Shown here: piece after piece, positions 47,401 through 59,169 of the stretch | How positions within the stretch are numbered: the first letter of the stretch is position 1 | Layout of the letters: each line of letters opens with the position of its first letter | NCBI GenBank assembly: GCA_029204225.1 | Contig: CM055101.1 | Location: forward strand, 62,624,171-62,688,170 | Reading direction: 5' to 3' | DNA length: 64,000 nt | From: Diphasiastrum complanatum | Lineage: Eukaryota; Streptophyta; Lycopodiopsida; Lycopodiales; Lycopodiaceae | Notes under the pieces: generated by a model | Database searches by the model: none | Seen by the model: the letters and a program-made list of their open reading frames with translations, nothing else | What the model was told of the DNA's origin: nothing | Position numbers and translations under genes: made by a program

Positions 47401-48735
47401 GCTTTTCTGTCCTGAGGGATTGAGTTTTTGGACTTTTATTAACAGTTCAAACAGTCGAAAGTTTGTTTTAGGAGGAGCTTTTGATTAGAAAACTTTGTGG
47501 GGCTTTTGTTTGTTCTGTCGGTAAAAGAACCTTTTGTCATCTCGGCGTCTACTGGAGGGACATCTGTTTTGGATTTTTTATTTGCATAACATCTTTGCTT
47601 GCAAATTTAGTAAAGTAGTCATGTTTCAAAGATCCATTAGTAGTTTAGCCTACAGCAACATTGTATTGACTCAACTTTGAGAAGGCCATCCTAGCCAAAA
47701 CTTTCTTCATTTTTTGGATTCTCTATGGATTGATAACATTTGATGTTGCATAGTTGCCTTCACTGATTAGTCATGTTATTGTGCTACACCAAAGTAGTAA
47801 GGGATTATGCTCTTCGCGTACATGCTTTGAGCATTTTCTGGTTCTTTATAAGGGTAATATTTACAAATTTTGCATGGTTCTTGCTCAGTGTCTCTGCGAA
47901 CTACCGGAGTCTTACGAAGCTTATAGGAAGCAACAGCATCGATGGCACTCAGGCCCAATGCAGCTCTTTCGTCTCTGCTTTATGGATATACTTCATTCCA
48001 AGGTGGATTTCTTCTCTAGTTTTACATTCATGTAAAGTGAAGCTACTCTTATTTCGGGTTAGTTAATAATGTGGGAAAATCTTCTCTTTGCAGATCCCCT
48101 GGTGGAAGAAGGCAAACCTTATTTTCCTTTTCTTTTTATTGAGGAAGCTTATCTTGCCGTTCTATTCATTCACACTTTTTTGCATCATTCTTCCCATGAC
48201 AATGTTTGTACCAGAGTCCCATTTGCCTGTCTGGGTCATATGCTATATCCCTGCCACAATGTCATTTTTGAATGTGCTCCCTGCTCCAAAATCATTTCCA
48301 TTCCTTGTTCCTTATCTTTTATTTGAAAACACAATGTCTGTAACCAAGTTCAACGCCATGATTTCGGGGTTGTTTCAACTTGGAAGTGCCTATGAATGGG
48401 TGGTCACAAAGAAGTCAGGAAGAGCTTCTGAGGCAGATTTGCTAGCATTTGCTGAAAAAGAAGCACAATCTAGCTCGCAGCTTTCGCGACATCATCGAGT
48501 TGCATCTGAGTCTGGTATCGAGGCTTTGTCAAAGCTACAAGAACAGCAACCTAAACCAGTAAAGAAGAAAGCTAATCGACTGTACAGGAAAGAACTTACT
48601 CTCGCCTTTCTTCTGTTGATTGCAGCAGCCAGGAGCTTACTATCAGCTCAAGGGGTACATTTTTACTTTTTGCTTTTCCAAGGAATATCTTTCCTTGTGA
48701 TAGGCCTTGACTTGATAGGAGAGCAGGTAAGCTGA
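44482..48735 (+). CDS. CSLC: Cellulose synthase-like C (xyloglucan glucan synthase), 5 exons
   Basis: Exons 44482-45192, 46264-46572, 46691-46981, 47889-48002 and 48094-48735; all introns GT-AG and phase 0; product 688 residues, the usual CSLC length. CSLC enzymes are Golgi GT2 glycosyltransferases that make the beta-1,4-glucan backbone of xyloglucan from UDP-glucose. The N-terminus [11 protein letters not shown] and [14 protein letters not shown] is a CSLC signature. Catalytic motifs: DDSDD (262-266), DAD (322-324), TVEDMD (Asp416), QQHRW (452-456). Membrane segments: near 112-131 and 180-205, then about four after residue 476. It ends with the typical [11 protein letters not shown] 44482 is the first in-frame ATG; the upstream extension begins with GTG only. 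No stops or frameshifts. Residue 438 is Cys (VQCLCELPE) where relatives, as I recall, usually have Val. Confidence 0.96.
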
Positions 48736-49456
48736 GATACTTGTTGAGACTAAGTTGTGCTGTGGTTATGCTTGTATACCCACAAAGAGAGTGCACCTGA
48801 TTTGGGCATTGCAAAAGTCAGATGAACGATTGGCACCTGCTTACAAACTCTCCAGCAGCAAATGTGCTTTCTTAATTCTTGTTCTTGACGGTGAGTTGTC
48901 GTGTCCAATGTCAAGGTTCAAGATGTTTTGCAGGCTAACATGGCTGACCACTGAGGATGGAAGAACCATATTTTGGCATTATTGTGCTATCTATGAAAGG
49001 AGACATTTCACTTGCTCGAAAGGTGACATTATGAAAGACCTTATGGACCAAGTTTTAACTAGGTTCAAAGGCAGTGAAAATAGTGTGCTACATGTTATGG
49101 GTTCACCATGCTATTAATTTGATAGCTGGCTTATCCCTATTTATTGTTTGTACTAGAATCCTAGGGTATTCTTTTAGCCAACACCGTTTTTAGTTGCCGG
49201 TCTCATCCAAACATGTATATCCAATAAGAGCAGTGGTGCATGTAACTGGATGCTTGTATCAAAAGTGTAGTTTCGGCAATGTGAATAAATGTGGGAAAGT
49301 CCAGCAGATTAGATTTTTTGTAACCAGAATTTGGCTACATTCGTCTGGCTCAGCAAAAGCTGCAAATAGTAATAATGTATATGTGATTCGTTTGAATGGA
49401 ACATCAATAAAGTGCTCAGTTGGTGAAACATTTGTCATTAAAGACTCCTATATTTA
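48736..49456 (+). other. CSLC 3' untranslated region
   Basis: Follows the TGA at 48733-48735. AATAAA poly(A) signals occur at 49284-49289 and 49406-49411, of which either could be used. Short frames here have no homology. Confidence 0.5.
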
Positions 49457-50581
49457 AATGCTTTTGGAGAGCTAAGTGCTCAACAGAGCACAAGGCTATT
49501 GGGAGTATTACAAGTGCTACAACCCCTTGAATCCTTTTGGCAAACTATTTGTAATATGATGCTCCACCATTAGTCATAAGGACACAGCAATCTATTTGAT
49601 GACAGCCGCACTATGCTAGGTAAATTGTGCTTATTGTATTAGCTTTAGCAGATATTTAGTTTCCAAACATGCTTGTACATGTGCATAAGCCATATACAAT
49701 TCGCACATTTTGGTATTGTGCATTCCATTTTGTGATTACAAATCGTGTTCGTACATATAGAACGGAAAAATATTTGACAATGTTATTCCCGATTTTTACA
49801 ACAACAGACAACCCCAAACCGAACAAAAGGCCAACATTTTAGTGCGTTTTCAGGTGTTTGTGTCATCCGCGTCCCCGATCCGTAGCGCAAGGTGGCTCAT
49901 ATATCATGAGAAGCTTTGCCTTATGTAGGATTCAAATTGTTAAAAAACAAAAATTGCATTCTAACAGAAAAAGTAAATAAAAAACTTTCATTTTAATGCT
50001 CAAGCTCACCTCATCTTTTAGCAAATCGTCACAGTAGCTTATCGCTGTCACAACAAAGCTAAAAAAATATTTTTAATCTCTAAGTGAATGTTTTGATATT
50101 TTGTTTTGATACCTACATGGTGTGTAGAGAACTACGTTTTATACATGTCCATTCTAAACTTGATGGAATTATATTAGCACATGGCTATTTATAAAGTAGA
50201 TGTTAGAAGGCTTCTCAAAACTTGTGGTGAGCTTACTCAATAGGGTGTATGTTTCCTTAAGTTAAGCCCTATGTGACTCTTTCGTGGGTCAAGAACCAAT
50301 ACCAGTCTAAACCCTACCATGTTAAACAAATATCACTTTTAATTGAACAATTTTTTTTAGTCAAATTGGCATTAGCTTCGCTCATCAATATACATGGAAT
50401 ATCACATTAGAGTTTAGCTTGTGCTACCAACCTTCACCCCGGATGATCATGTGCAATGAGCACCAACCCATATTTTGAAGACAAGATTTTGAATGCTTTC
50501 CAAATTCCTTCTATGTAAAAATCAACAAAACATGTAGTATTTCAAAACCAATCAGAAAACCAAATATTGCCTCTATTACCA
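49457..50581. other. No gene seen
   Basis: A/T-rich DNA downstream of CSLC. No element ends, repeats or reading frames were recognised. Confidence 0.5.
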
Positions 50582-51092
50582 AAACTAGATTTTGCTTTTG
50601 TAAATTTGCAATCGCCTCGTCGTTGGGCTAACCTTGTTCTCTCACGTGAAGGTGTTCATACTCTTGGGGATGTTATTGTTGATCCTTCGCAGTAGAACCT
50701 CCTTTGTTAGACTTCCACTATACAAGGCGTGGATGTTGCTCACCTAGCTCAAGATAAAGAGTGGGATTCTTGTCATCCTGCTCCTGATTAGGATTTTATT
50801 TCTTGTGCTTTGGATACTTATAAGTTGCCAAATAAGAATTTTGATGATTTTCTATCAACTTATGCAAGATTTGATGTGAAACTTCAAGGGCGTGGTGCGC
50901 CACCTTAATCTATCATTACGATTTTTACCACTTCACAACACACTCAAGCACTTGCAATACTTCGACGTGCCATGGTTGCAAGAACAGTTGTTTCATAGCT
51001 TCTTGCACTCTCTAAACTTACAACTATCCTAGCTAGTGACTTCCTACAAGCGGTAGGCTTCAAGTACCTACTTTGTTGGGATTTTGCTTTGC
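50582..51092 (+). pseudogene. Decayed ORF of unknown family
   Basis: One plus-strand frame stays protein-like across about 510 bp with only a few stops: KLDFAFVNLQSPRRWANLVL, SREGVHTLGDVIVDPSQ, VDVAHLAQDKEWDSCHPAPD, DFISCALDTYKLPNKNFDDF, LSTYARFDVKLQGRGAPP and TQALAILRRAMVARTVVS. There is no start codon and I know no family for it. The conserved feel and stop pattern suggest an old coding sequence, from a transposable element or a host gene, rather than random DNA. Confidence 0.4.
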
Positions 51093-52144
51093 TATAGTTG
51101 CATTATAATGAACAACAATAAAAGTGCCTCATAAGTTGCCCCACCCTAGGCCTATATTAGTTAGTAGCAAAAGTTTCTATCAACAATCCAACTTTGATTT
51201 TGCCATTAATGAGGATGATGTAAGGAAGTCAATGACATCTTAATATGGCATATGATTCTATTTTATGCATATACATGATATAGATGATTGGTTTGTAGAC
51301 TTGCCCACCCAAGTTTGAGTCATGGTATGCATGTTGGAAATAAATAAGATCCTATCCTGATACCAATCTACTATCAGAACATGACTGAAGTCTAGAGATC
51401 CTATAGAGTCCACAAGAATTATCCCTGTGGAGTTCAGATCTTGAGCTCCCCGGATGACCAGAATGTAAGCTCACCATTTTCATTCTGACTAGCGCGCAGC
51501 TCAGTTCTCAACCGATGCTTCACGCTCCTTCCCAAGCCTAGCCACAAGTCTTGTTTGGACCGGACCGCTCTTGACCGAGCCAATCCTGCCATGTCTTGAG
51601 TTATATCTCACCTGACTCATTTGCTCAAGCGATAATTGATAGTGATTCTACCCAAATGCTCTAGCACATATGTGTCCGTTCAAAAGGTATTATTAATTAT
51701 CAGTCATGCTAATGAGATTTGATAATTATCCGCTATTGTATTACTCATCATTTCATAAGCAATGTAAAACATATTGTGTTGACAACAATTCATCAATCTA
51801 AATGAGGAGATCGGAGATTAATCACACTGAAGAGTTTTGTATATTCATGACAGGAAAATGGAAAGTAACGAAATGCCGATTTACGGCAGTGAAAATATGC
51901 AAAAGCTAAACTTTCTCTATTATCCTGCTGAGAACAAAAAGTACATTCTTCTGGCTAACGCTCTCTAACTCTCTTGTTGCTATATATGAAAAATGAGCAC
52001 AGACGTTCCATATCATCCCTCACACAGGAGGGGGAGAAAGAAATTGTTTCACTAACTACCTATGACAGTTATGCCTTATGCAGTGTATCCAATCACAAAG
52101 GCGAGTGATTCCCTACACAACTTGGGACATGCATCAAAGTTGTT
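51093..52144 (-). other. Possible LTR with primer-binding site, no gene
   Basis: Minus strand TTGGTATCAGGATAGG near 51357-51367 resembles a copia primer-binding site, so sequence above it may be the LTR of another minus-strand element. The block has no second copy in the window. A plus-strand AGGAGGGGGAGAAAGAAA run lies at 52026. Confidence 0.3.
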
Positions 52145-53150
52145 GACGTCCGTGTTCTGATCAGAGTGAGTAAACAAGCGCGATCAAACAGCAATGAAAA
52201 TGCATTCAATCACAACAAGTTGTACACAGATAAAAGCAAGTTGCTGCTATATTACAATGAAGCACAATACGAAATAGCAATTACAACAAAAAATGACGAC
52301 GTAATTGGGAGGTTCAAATAATGTGTCTCATGGATGGAGCCATGCGTAATCTGTGCTTGAATGATCTATTTATAGACTTCATCCGTGTATTAATTACATT
52401 GAATGCTTGTCACCTAATTAGGAAAGCCGTTGTACTTGAAGTATATGGCTTATGTGACAACTGTACACAGTATTTACAGTCAACAATTCAGCATCGTTGA
52501 CGTGGGTGAGGACGTCGCTGGAACGTTCCTCATTTATTTTAGACAACCTTTGGGATTTTTCTCCCTCTTCGCATTTTTTGCAAGAAGCCGAAGGTGCCCT
52601 CAAAAAGACGGTGGTGTCTTTAAAATAGTTTAACGCATGAAAAATAGATGACCTTCAGGATTTTCTCTCTCTTTGCATTTTTTGCAAAGAGCCGAAGGTG
52701 TGTTAAAACAGTTAAACTTTTGAACTATGCAAGTGTCACATTTTGGAGCAATGCGAAAACACCGAAGCTGTTGAAAACATAGTGTATTTCTGCAGACTGT
52801 TGAAAGGCAATATATTTCTGCAGACTTGTTCTAAATGTAAGTTTTGTGGAAGTCCTTGAAGATGGCCAAGTCTTTAATGACTTAAAGTTATTAAACTTGA
52901 CATCTGAACTCTGAAATTATGACAAGATTGGTTACCCTTTGCTGGAGATCAGCCGGAAGCCCGTTGTAAGCGTTCTTCAAATAAATTGGCTGTCTAAGTT
53001 TGTGATTCCTACAGGTATCAGATGAGCAGACGTAGAACCAAAGTTGGTTTCACCCGACCCTAGATCAATGACCAATAAACATGTAGGAAGAATCATGAAA
53101 TAGAAATTAGTCATTCACCAAAGAGGCAACTATAGGCTTAATTTCCAACA
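52145..53150 (-). repeat. 3' LTR of copia element (about 1.0 kb)
   Basis: Plus strand starts GACGTCCGTGTTCTGATCAG and ends GGCTTAATTTCCAACA, matching 57493-58510. Contains GCATTTTTTGCAAGAAGCCG and GAAGGTGCCCTCAAAAAGAC. Confidence 0.93.
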
Positions 53151-53164
53151 GTCTCCCTTAAGAT
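53151..53164 (-). other. Polypurine tract
   Basis: Minus strand ATCTTAAGGGAGAC directly before the 3' LTR start TGTTGG. Confidence 0.75.
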
Positions 53165-53169
53165 CACGA

Positions 53170-55313
53170 TTGGTGCCTTGGTATCTTCGTCAGGTTCAGC
53201 TTGTTGAAGAATTTCTGGTGCTTGATCCTGGGAAGGGCTTTGGTGAAGATTTATGTGACCATTTCTGTTGTGGAGCAGTATTGAAGGATCACTTGCCTTG
53301 AGAAAACTCTCTCCTAAATGAAATGAACTGGATTTCTATGTGCTTGGATTTGCCATGAAATCTGGGATTCAGTGACAGTGAAATACAGCTCAAGTTGTCA
53401 CACAGAATGGTGGTAGCATTAAATTGATTGTGATGTAAGTCGTGAAGTAATAACCTGATCCATACAGCTTCTTTTGAAGCTTGACATGTTGCGATGTACT
53501 CTGCCTCTGTCGAAAAAAGCGCAACTGATTTCTGCTTCCACAAAATCGGTCCTCCTACCAGATAGAAACAAAACCCGGAGGTAGATTTTCCGATAGAGAC
53601 TGTTCTTCCCCAATCTGAGTCAGAGTAGCCTCACAAGACGAGTGGGTTGATAGCATTTCCATCGTAACATAAGATGTGATCTAAACTTCCATGAATGTAT
53701 CCACAACATTGCATACATTAGAGATTCGATTAGTGAATGATAAGGGTACTTCGCTAAGTCGAGTACTTCACTATCAGTCTCAACACAAGAAGGTTTAGTC
53801 AATACTATATTTCGATCCACTGGATTATTGATTGGTTTGCAATCAGACATATGAAACTTTTCTAAAATGCCTTTTATATAGGCTACTGGCTAAGATAGAT
53901 CTTCTTCTGAAGTCTATCTAGTAATGTGAATTCCTAGCAAAGAATGAACAGCTCCTAAATCAATCATGTCAAATTCCTTTGACAGATCACTCTTAGCAGT
54001 GTGCGGAAGAGAAGTGTCGTAGACAAAATAAATGCATCATCTACGTAAAGAGCTATGTGAACTAAATTGGTGCCTATATGCTTTGAACAAACATTACAGC
54101 CAGCTGAATTGTTTGCAAATCCTAATTGAATGAGATAAGAGTTGATTCTATCGAACCATGCTCTTGCGGCTTGTTTCAAACCGTACATTGCTTTGTGCAG
54201 CTTGTACACTTTGTGCTCCTAGCCTTTGGCTTCAAATCCTTCCGGTTGGAAGGTGTACAGCTCCTCTTAGACATTGTCGTTGAGAAATGTTGTCTTGACA
54301 TCCATTTGGTGCATGTTGAGGTCTTTTGTGGCTACGAACGCAATTAGAGTCCTGATTCACTGCATCTTGATGACAGTACTGAAAATTTCTTGATAATTCA
54401 CCCCTTGGACTTGAGTGAATCCTTTAGCCACTAGCCGTGCTTTCTATCTTACAATGGAACCATTAGAGTTGATCTTCTTCTTGAAGATCCACTTGTTGTT
54501 GATAACTCTCTTGTGAGTGGGAAAGTCGACTAGCGTCCAGGTCTGATTCGTCAAAAGTGAGTTATACTTGCTTTTCATAGCTTCTTGCCACTTCACAGCA
54601 TCCTTGGAGTTAATTGCTTCGACTAGGCTCTCTGGTTCTTCTGATGAAGTCCAGAATGATTGAGGTGCATACCTCTCAGGAACTATCCGAGTCCGTGAGG
54701 ATCTACGGACGTTGGGTTGACCAGGATGCGATGATGATTCTTCTTGAATTTCTTCAGATCTGTTCGAGCTAACTTGGTCTGGTCTGATGACAAGTACTAT
54801 CGGCTGCTCAACTTATGTAGCTGTAGCTGCAGGTTCTGTAGAAGGAACATCAACGTTGGAAGAATCCATGCTACATAAAATAGGATGAAATGACATAGCA
54901 TTGTTTATCGATGGTTGTTTAAAATCATAGTATGTATGTTCTTGAAATATTACATCCCTAGAGACAAATACTACATTGGTGGATGGATCATAAACTTTAT
55001 AAGCTTTATGTTCATCAGGATAGCTAATGAAAATACATTTATTTGTCCTATGATCCAGCTTCTTCCTAAGCTGTCTAGGAATGTGAACAAAACATATACA
55101 ACCAAAGATTTTTAAATGGCTGACACTAGGCTTGTGTCCATGCCAAACTTCATGAGGAATCTTGTTGTTGACAGCTTTGGTGCTGGATCTATTCTATACG
55201 TAATAGGCCATGGCAGTAGCTTCTACCCAGAACTTCACAGGTAGGTGTGCTTGATGTAGCATGGATCTGGCTGAGTTGAGAAGAGTTCAATTCTTCCTTT
55301 CTGCAATCCTGTT
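53170..55313 (-). pseudogene. Ty1/copia integrase end, reverse transcriptase and RNase H
   Basis: Continues from the 397-codon frame. Landmarks on the minus strand: integrase end NRIAERKN and KFWVEATAMAYYV; FGCICFVHIPRQLRKKLD; linker with VRRSSRTRIVPERYAPQSFW; RT start LVDFPTHKRVINNKWIFKKK, KARLVAKGFTQVQGVNYQE, LHKAMYGLKQAARAWFDRIN, catalytic IALYVDDAFI (YVDD intact, about 54040), then decay; RNase H YSDSDWGRTVSIGKSTSGF, FSTEAEYIATCQASKEAVW and CDNLSCISLSLNPRFHGKSK. More than ten stops and two or three frame changes lie in this part, so pol is dead while gag-integrase is mostly open. Confidence 0.9.
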
Positions 55314-56507
55314 CTATTGAGGTGAATAGGAAGTGGTGAATTGTCTTCTAATACCATGTTCAGCCATGTAGTCAGACATCTTGTTAGAGATGTATTCGCC
55401 ACCACCATCAGTTCGGAGTGCTTTCACTTTTCTAGACGTTTGTGTCTCAGCCATGGTCTTGAATCTCTTGAAGCATTCAAAGACTTCAGATTTGTGCTTA
55501 ATGAACATGGCTATAGACCATCTAGAATAATTATCTATGAAAGTGATAAAATAGATTGCATCTCCTAATGACAGAGCTGGCATTGGACCACAAAGATCAC
55601 TATGTACAAGATCTAATAAATGCTTTGTTTTGATGGAATGTGATTTTGGAAACTTGCTTCTAGAGTGCTTTTTGTAGATGCATGATTTACAAAAGAAAGA
55701 TTTCCTATCTAATGAAGACGAGAAATTTAAACCATCAACTAAATTATTACAATGCATATAAGAAAGTAATCTTGTATTCACGTATCCAAATCGACTATGC
55801 CACAGAACAACAATGTCACTTACATTTTCATTAGAGATACTAGCTAATGCAGCTGAATTGGAGAGTGCGTAAAGATTTCTGATTCTAGTGCATGTAGTCA
55901 GAGTAGTATCTTCCTCGAGTATTGTATATTGCTCAGATGAGAAAGTAATAGTGTAGCCCTCATCAGTTATCTTAGAGACTGATAACAGGTTCTTTGACAA
56001 CTGAGGAACATGAAGGACGTCAGGAACACAAATGGACAGATCATTGTTGAAGCTGATCTTCACAGCTCCTTTGCCTTCCATGCGTATGGTGCTAGAATCT
56101 CCGAGGTAAGCTGTGTACTCCGTAAACCATTCCTCACAAGAGGTCATGTTTTGGGTAGCGCCGCTATCCAGGTACCAGCTATCATAGTCTTCTCTACTGT
56201 TGTAAGCCATTAACAAGTGTGTTTCTAACTTCTTGAATTTCGTCGTGTTGAAGGAGTCTGACTGCTGCTGTTGTTGCTGCTTCTTTGTCTCGTTGTAGAT
56301 CTTGATGCGACACTCCTTGATGTCGTGATTAGCTCTTTTGCAATATTTGCAAAAAAACTTCTTGCGCGATCCACCATGCTCACCTTGAGTGCGAGGCTTC
56401 TGCTGTTGTTGCTGCACTTGATTCTTGCCCTTGGAATAGTCTTTCTTCTTGGTGTATAGAGCCATGGATTTGTCTTTGATGGATAGGCTGCTGGTCTTTC
56501 TCCACAT
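55314..56507 (-). pseudogene. Ty1/copia zinc knuckle, protease and integrase core (397 codons open)
   Basis: The longest open frame in the window. It contains a nucleocapsid zinc knuckle CKYCKRANHDIKEC, protease active site YDSWYLDSGATQNMT, the pre-integrase LHVPQLSKNLLSVSKI, an integrase zinc region (LWHSRFGYVN, in which one His is replaced by Tyr, and CKSCIYKKHSRS) and the core LDLVHSDLCGPM and ALRTDGGGEYISN, with both catalytic Asp present. The stop after TTSYSPQ falls just before the catalytic Glu (NRIAERKN). Gln-rich runs flank the knuckle. Confidence 0.92.
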
Positions 56508-57085
56508 TCTTTTTGAATAAGATGACTGATCACCTTTTGTAGAGTGAGGTCGGGTTGTGTGGAGATCATCACCACAAAGTGCTCATAGGACTTTGGAAGA
56601 GAAGAAAGCAAGGTCATAATGGCATCATCATCTTGAATAGACCATCCTACAGCTGATAACTGATCTAACATGGACTTGAAGCTGTTGATGTGAGAAGTGA
56701 TGGCAGTAGAATCAGACATGTTAAGAGTAAAGAACTTCCTTCTAAGATGTAATCTCGTGGTTACATCGTGAGTCTCATGAAGACTTGATAACAAGTCGAG
56801 TGCTTCCTTAGAGGTTTTGCACGTGGTAACGTGAGATATTTGGGAGTCGGCTAGATTGAGTGTGATACATGCTAGGGCCTTCTGATCTTTGATCCTCCAG
56901 GCCTTTGCTTGATCACCATCTTATGGTTTTAGGTCTGCACCTTCTACTACATCCGAAAGACCTCTATCTATCAACATCATTCTAAGTTTTAACTTCCAAA
57001 TGTAGAATTTAGAACCATTGAACTTGTCAATGACTCTAGCTTCACTGGGTGATGAAGATGAAGTGCTACCTATATGAGACATGAT
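56225..57085 (-). pseudogene. Ty1/copia gag
   Basis: ATG at 57083-57085 (minus) starts MSHIGSTSSSSPSEARVIDK, then FNGSKFYIWKLKLRMML. A single TAA at about 56922 interrupts (after ADLKP). Coding resumes with DQKALACITLNLADSQISHV, TTRLHLRRKFFTLNMSDS and MTLLSSLPKSYEHFVVMIST to about 56520, where a frameshift passes to the zinc-knuckle frame. The product would be the capsid protein. Clear pattern similarity to the split gag at 7463/14569. Confidence 0.9.
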
Positions 57086-57134
57086 AACAGTATACAAATA
57101 AAACAAACTTAATCTTTTGATTTATTTGAGCTAT

Positions 57135-57146
57135 GCTCTGATACCA
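57135..57146 (-). other. Primer-binding site (tRNA-iMet)
   Basis: Minus strand TGGTATCAGAGC, exact consensus. It is not next to the LTR block shared with the other end: 346 bp lie between. Confidence 0.85.
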
Positions 57147-57492
57147 ATCTGATACGGCAAGGAAGATAGAAGAACGTGAATGGAGAAGAGAGCATGAATA
57201 TTGTGGAACAACTCTCCCGTTCTAATCAGCTGCTAAATGCAAAACAGTCTAATAGACAGCTTATGCTAAATGTAATCATAGCTTCAAGTATTCTAATTGC
57301 CCAACAAGATCTTAAAAATAAATTCATACTCTGGAACAAGAGTACAGTCCACCAAAGAGATTAGAGATGATTTGTATGTGGTACTACTGAAATCAGATTC
57401 AACATGAAGTATAGTTTTGAAATAAATGGAAGAGCAATATGATAACGCAAGTTCCTCAACATGAAGTATAGTTTTGAAACTGAGGAGTCATA
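57147..57492 (-). other. Extra segment between primer-binding site and shared LTR
   Basis: Has no counterpart beside the 3' LTR at 52145. Carries a 59-bp direct repeat (TCAACATGAAGTATAGTTTT at 57399 and 57458). It may be the true U5 end of the 5' LTR, lost from the other copy, or a later insertion. Confidence 0.5.
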
Positions 57493-58510
57493 GACGTCCG
57501 TGTTCTGATCAGAGTGAGTAAACAAGTGCAATCAAACAGCAATGAAAGTGCATTCAATCACAACAAGCATTCATCTACCTTGTACACAAATAAAAGCAAG
57601 CTGCTACTATATTACACTGAAGCACAATACAAAATAACAATTACAACAAAAAATGACGGCGTAATTGAGAGGCTCAAATAATGTGTCTCATGGACGGAGC
57701 CACGCGTAATCTGTGCTTGGATGATCTATTTATAGACTTCATCTGTGTATTAACTACATTGAATGCTTGTCACCTAATTAGGAAAGCCGTTGTACATGGA
57801 AGTATATGGCTTCTGTGACAACTGTACACAATATTTACGGTCAATAATTCATCATCGTTGACACGGACAAGGATGTCGCTGGAACGTTCCTCATTTATTT
57901 TAGAAAACCTTCGGGATTTTCCTCCATCTTCGCATTTTTCGCAAAAAGCCGAAGGTGCTCTCAAAAAGACAGTGGTGTCTTTAAAACAGTTTAACACATG
58001 AAAATTAGATGACCTTCAGGATGATCTCTCTCTTCGCATTTTTTGCAAAGAGCCGAAGGTGTGTTAAAACAGTTAAACTTTTGAACTATGCAAGTGTCGC
58101 ATTTTGGGGAAATGCAAAAACGCCGAAGCTGTTGAGAACATAGTGTATTTCTACAGACTGTTGAAAGGTAATGTATTTTTGCATACTTGTTTTAAATGCA
58201 AGTTTTGTGGAAGTCCTGAAGATGGCCAAGTCTTCAATGACTTCAAGTTATTAAACTTGATATCTGAACTCTGAAATTATGACAGGATTGGTTACCCTTT
58301 GCTGGAAATCAGCTGGAAGCCCGTTGTAAGCGTTCTTCAAATAAATTGGTTGTCTAAGTTTGTGATTCCTGTAGGTATCAGATGAGCAGACGTAGAACCA
58401 AAGTTGGTTTCATTTGGCCCTAGATTAATGATCAATAAACATGCAAGAAGAATCATGAAATAGAAATTAGTCATTCACCAAGGAGGCGACTGTGGGCTTA
58501 ATTTCCAACA
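57493..58510 (-). repeat. 5' LTR of copia element (about 1.0 kb)
   Basis: Matches 52145-53150 from GACGTCCGTGTTCTGATCAG to CTTAATTTCCAACA, with scattered substitutions and a 15-bp insertion (CATTCATCTACC region). On the minus strand it starts TGTTGGAAATTAAGCC. Confidence 0.93.
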
Positions 58511-59100
58511 AAAATGGTCTAAGGTTCTGATAGGTCCTCACAACCTGAACAACTTTCATAACAGCTCTGGGATTCAAATACTTCAACCTAGCAATGGCTT
58601 CCTTCAATCAACACACCACAAAATATGCATAGGGTTTCAATGTTCTCCACACATCTTGGTCATTCACATAGAATTCATCATCTTCTAGTACTGGCTCGCA
58701 ATAATAAAACATGTCATGGTCAAAGGCCTGATTGGCCAACCAGTCAGCTTCACTATTATGCTGCCATTGTACATGAAATATCTCGACAAAGACAAAATAC
58801 CTCATTAATCTGTGTATCTCTTTAACATAGACTATCAGTACAAGATTCTTAGCAATCCAAACACCCATTGCTAAGTTACATATTAAAGCACACTCACCGA
58901 ATATTGACAAGTGGGTAATCTGTTGTTGGCCAGCCAACTATTAGAGCTTTAGCCTCTGTTGAATTGCAAGTATAGTGCTTATCTAAACAGACTCCAATTG
59001 CGTTATCAATATATTGGTGTTATGTTTCATAACCACTCCAATAGTTCCATAAACTCTACTTCCATCGTCAAACCACATATCAGCTTTTCTAATACGTTGA
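58511..59100 (-). pseudogene. RNase H domain downstream of Ty3 integrase
   Basis: Minus strand. About 59095-59040 reads DGSRVYGTIGVVMKHNTN (start of an RNase H fold with its first Asp). After stops, 58937-58608 reads NLVLIVYVKEIHRLMRYFVF, VEIFHVQWQHNSEADWLANQ and AFDHD, the end of the plant/archaeal-type RNase H with the 'H-----N-EAD-LAN' signature. Coding-like sequence (LKEAIARLKYLNPRAV) continues to the copia LTR at 58510, which interrupts it. It lies 3' of integrase, unlike the standard Ty3 order. It may be the additional RNase H known from plant Tat elements, or part of another element. Confidence 0.65.
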
Positions 59101-59169
59101 ACAATCGCATTTGTAGGATGTGTCGTCATGCATAATATGGTTTGATCTTATTGATATTAACCTGTGTAT

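Larger units (their letters stand above)
52145..58510 (-). mobile_element. Near-complete Ty1/copia retrotransposon
   Basis: A 6.4-kb element on the minus strand: 5' LTR 57493-58510, primer-binding site 57135-57146, gag-protease-integrase-RT-RNase H 57085-53170, polypurine tract 53151-53164, 3' LTR 52145-53150. The two LTRs are closely similar over about 1 kb. It is the least damaged element here, yet frameshifts and about a dozen stops make it inactive. No target duplication is seen, and 346 bp separate the primer-binding site from the block shared by the LTRs. Gag and LTR motifs resemble those of the copia element at 6428-18446. Confidence 0.88.

Noticed and set aside
47754-48326. Plus-strand frames overlapping exons 4 and 5 of CSLC
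   Set aside because: They run through introns in the wrong frame; the spliced reading matches the family and these do not.
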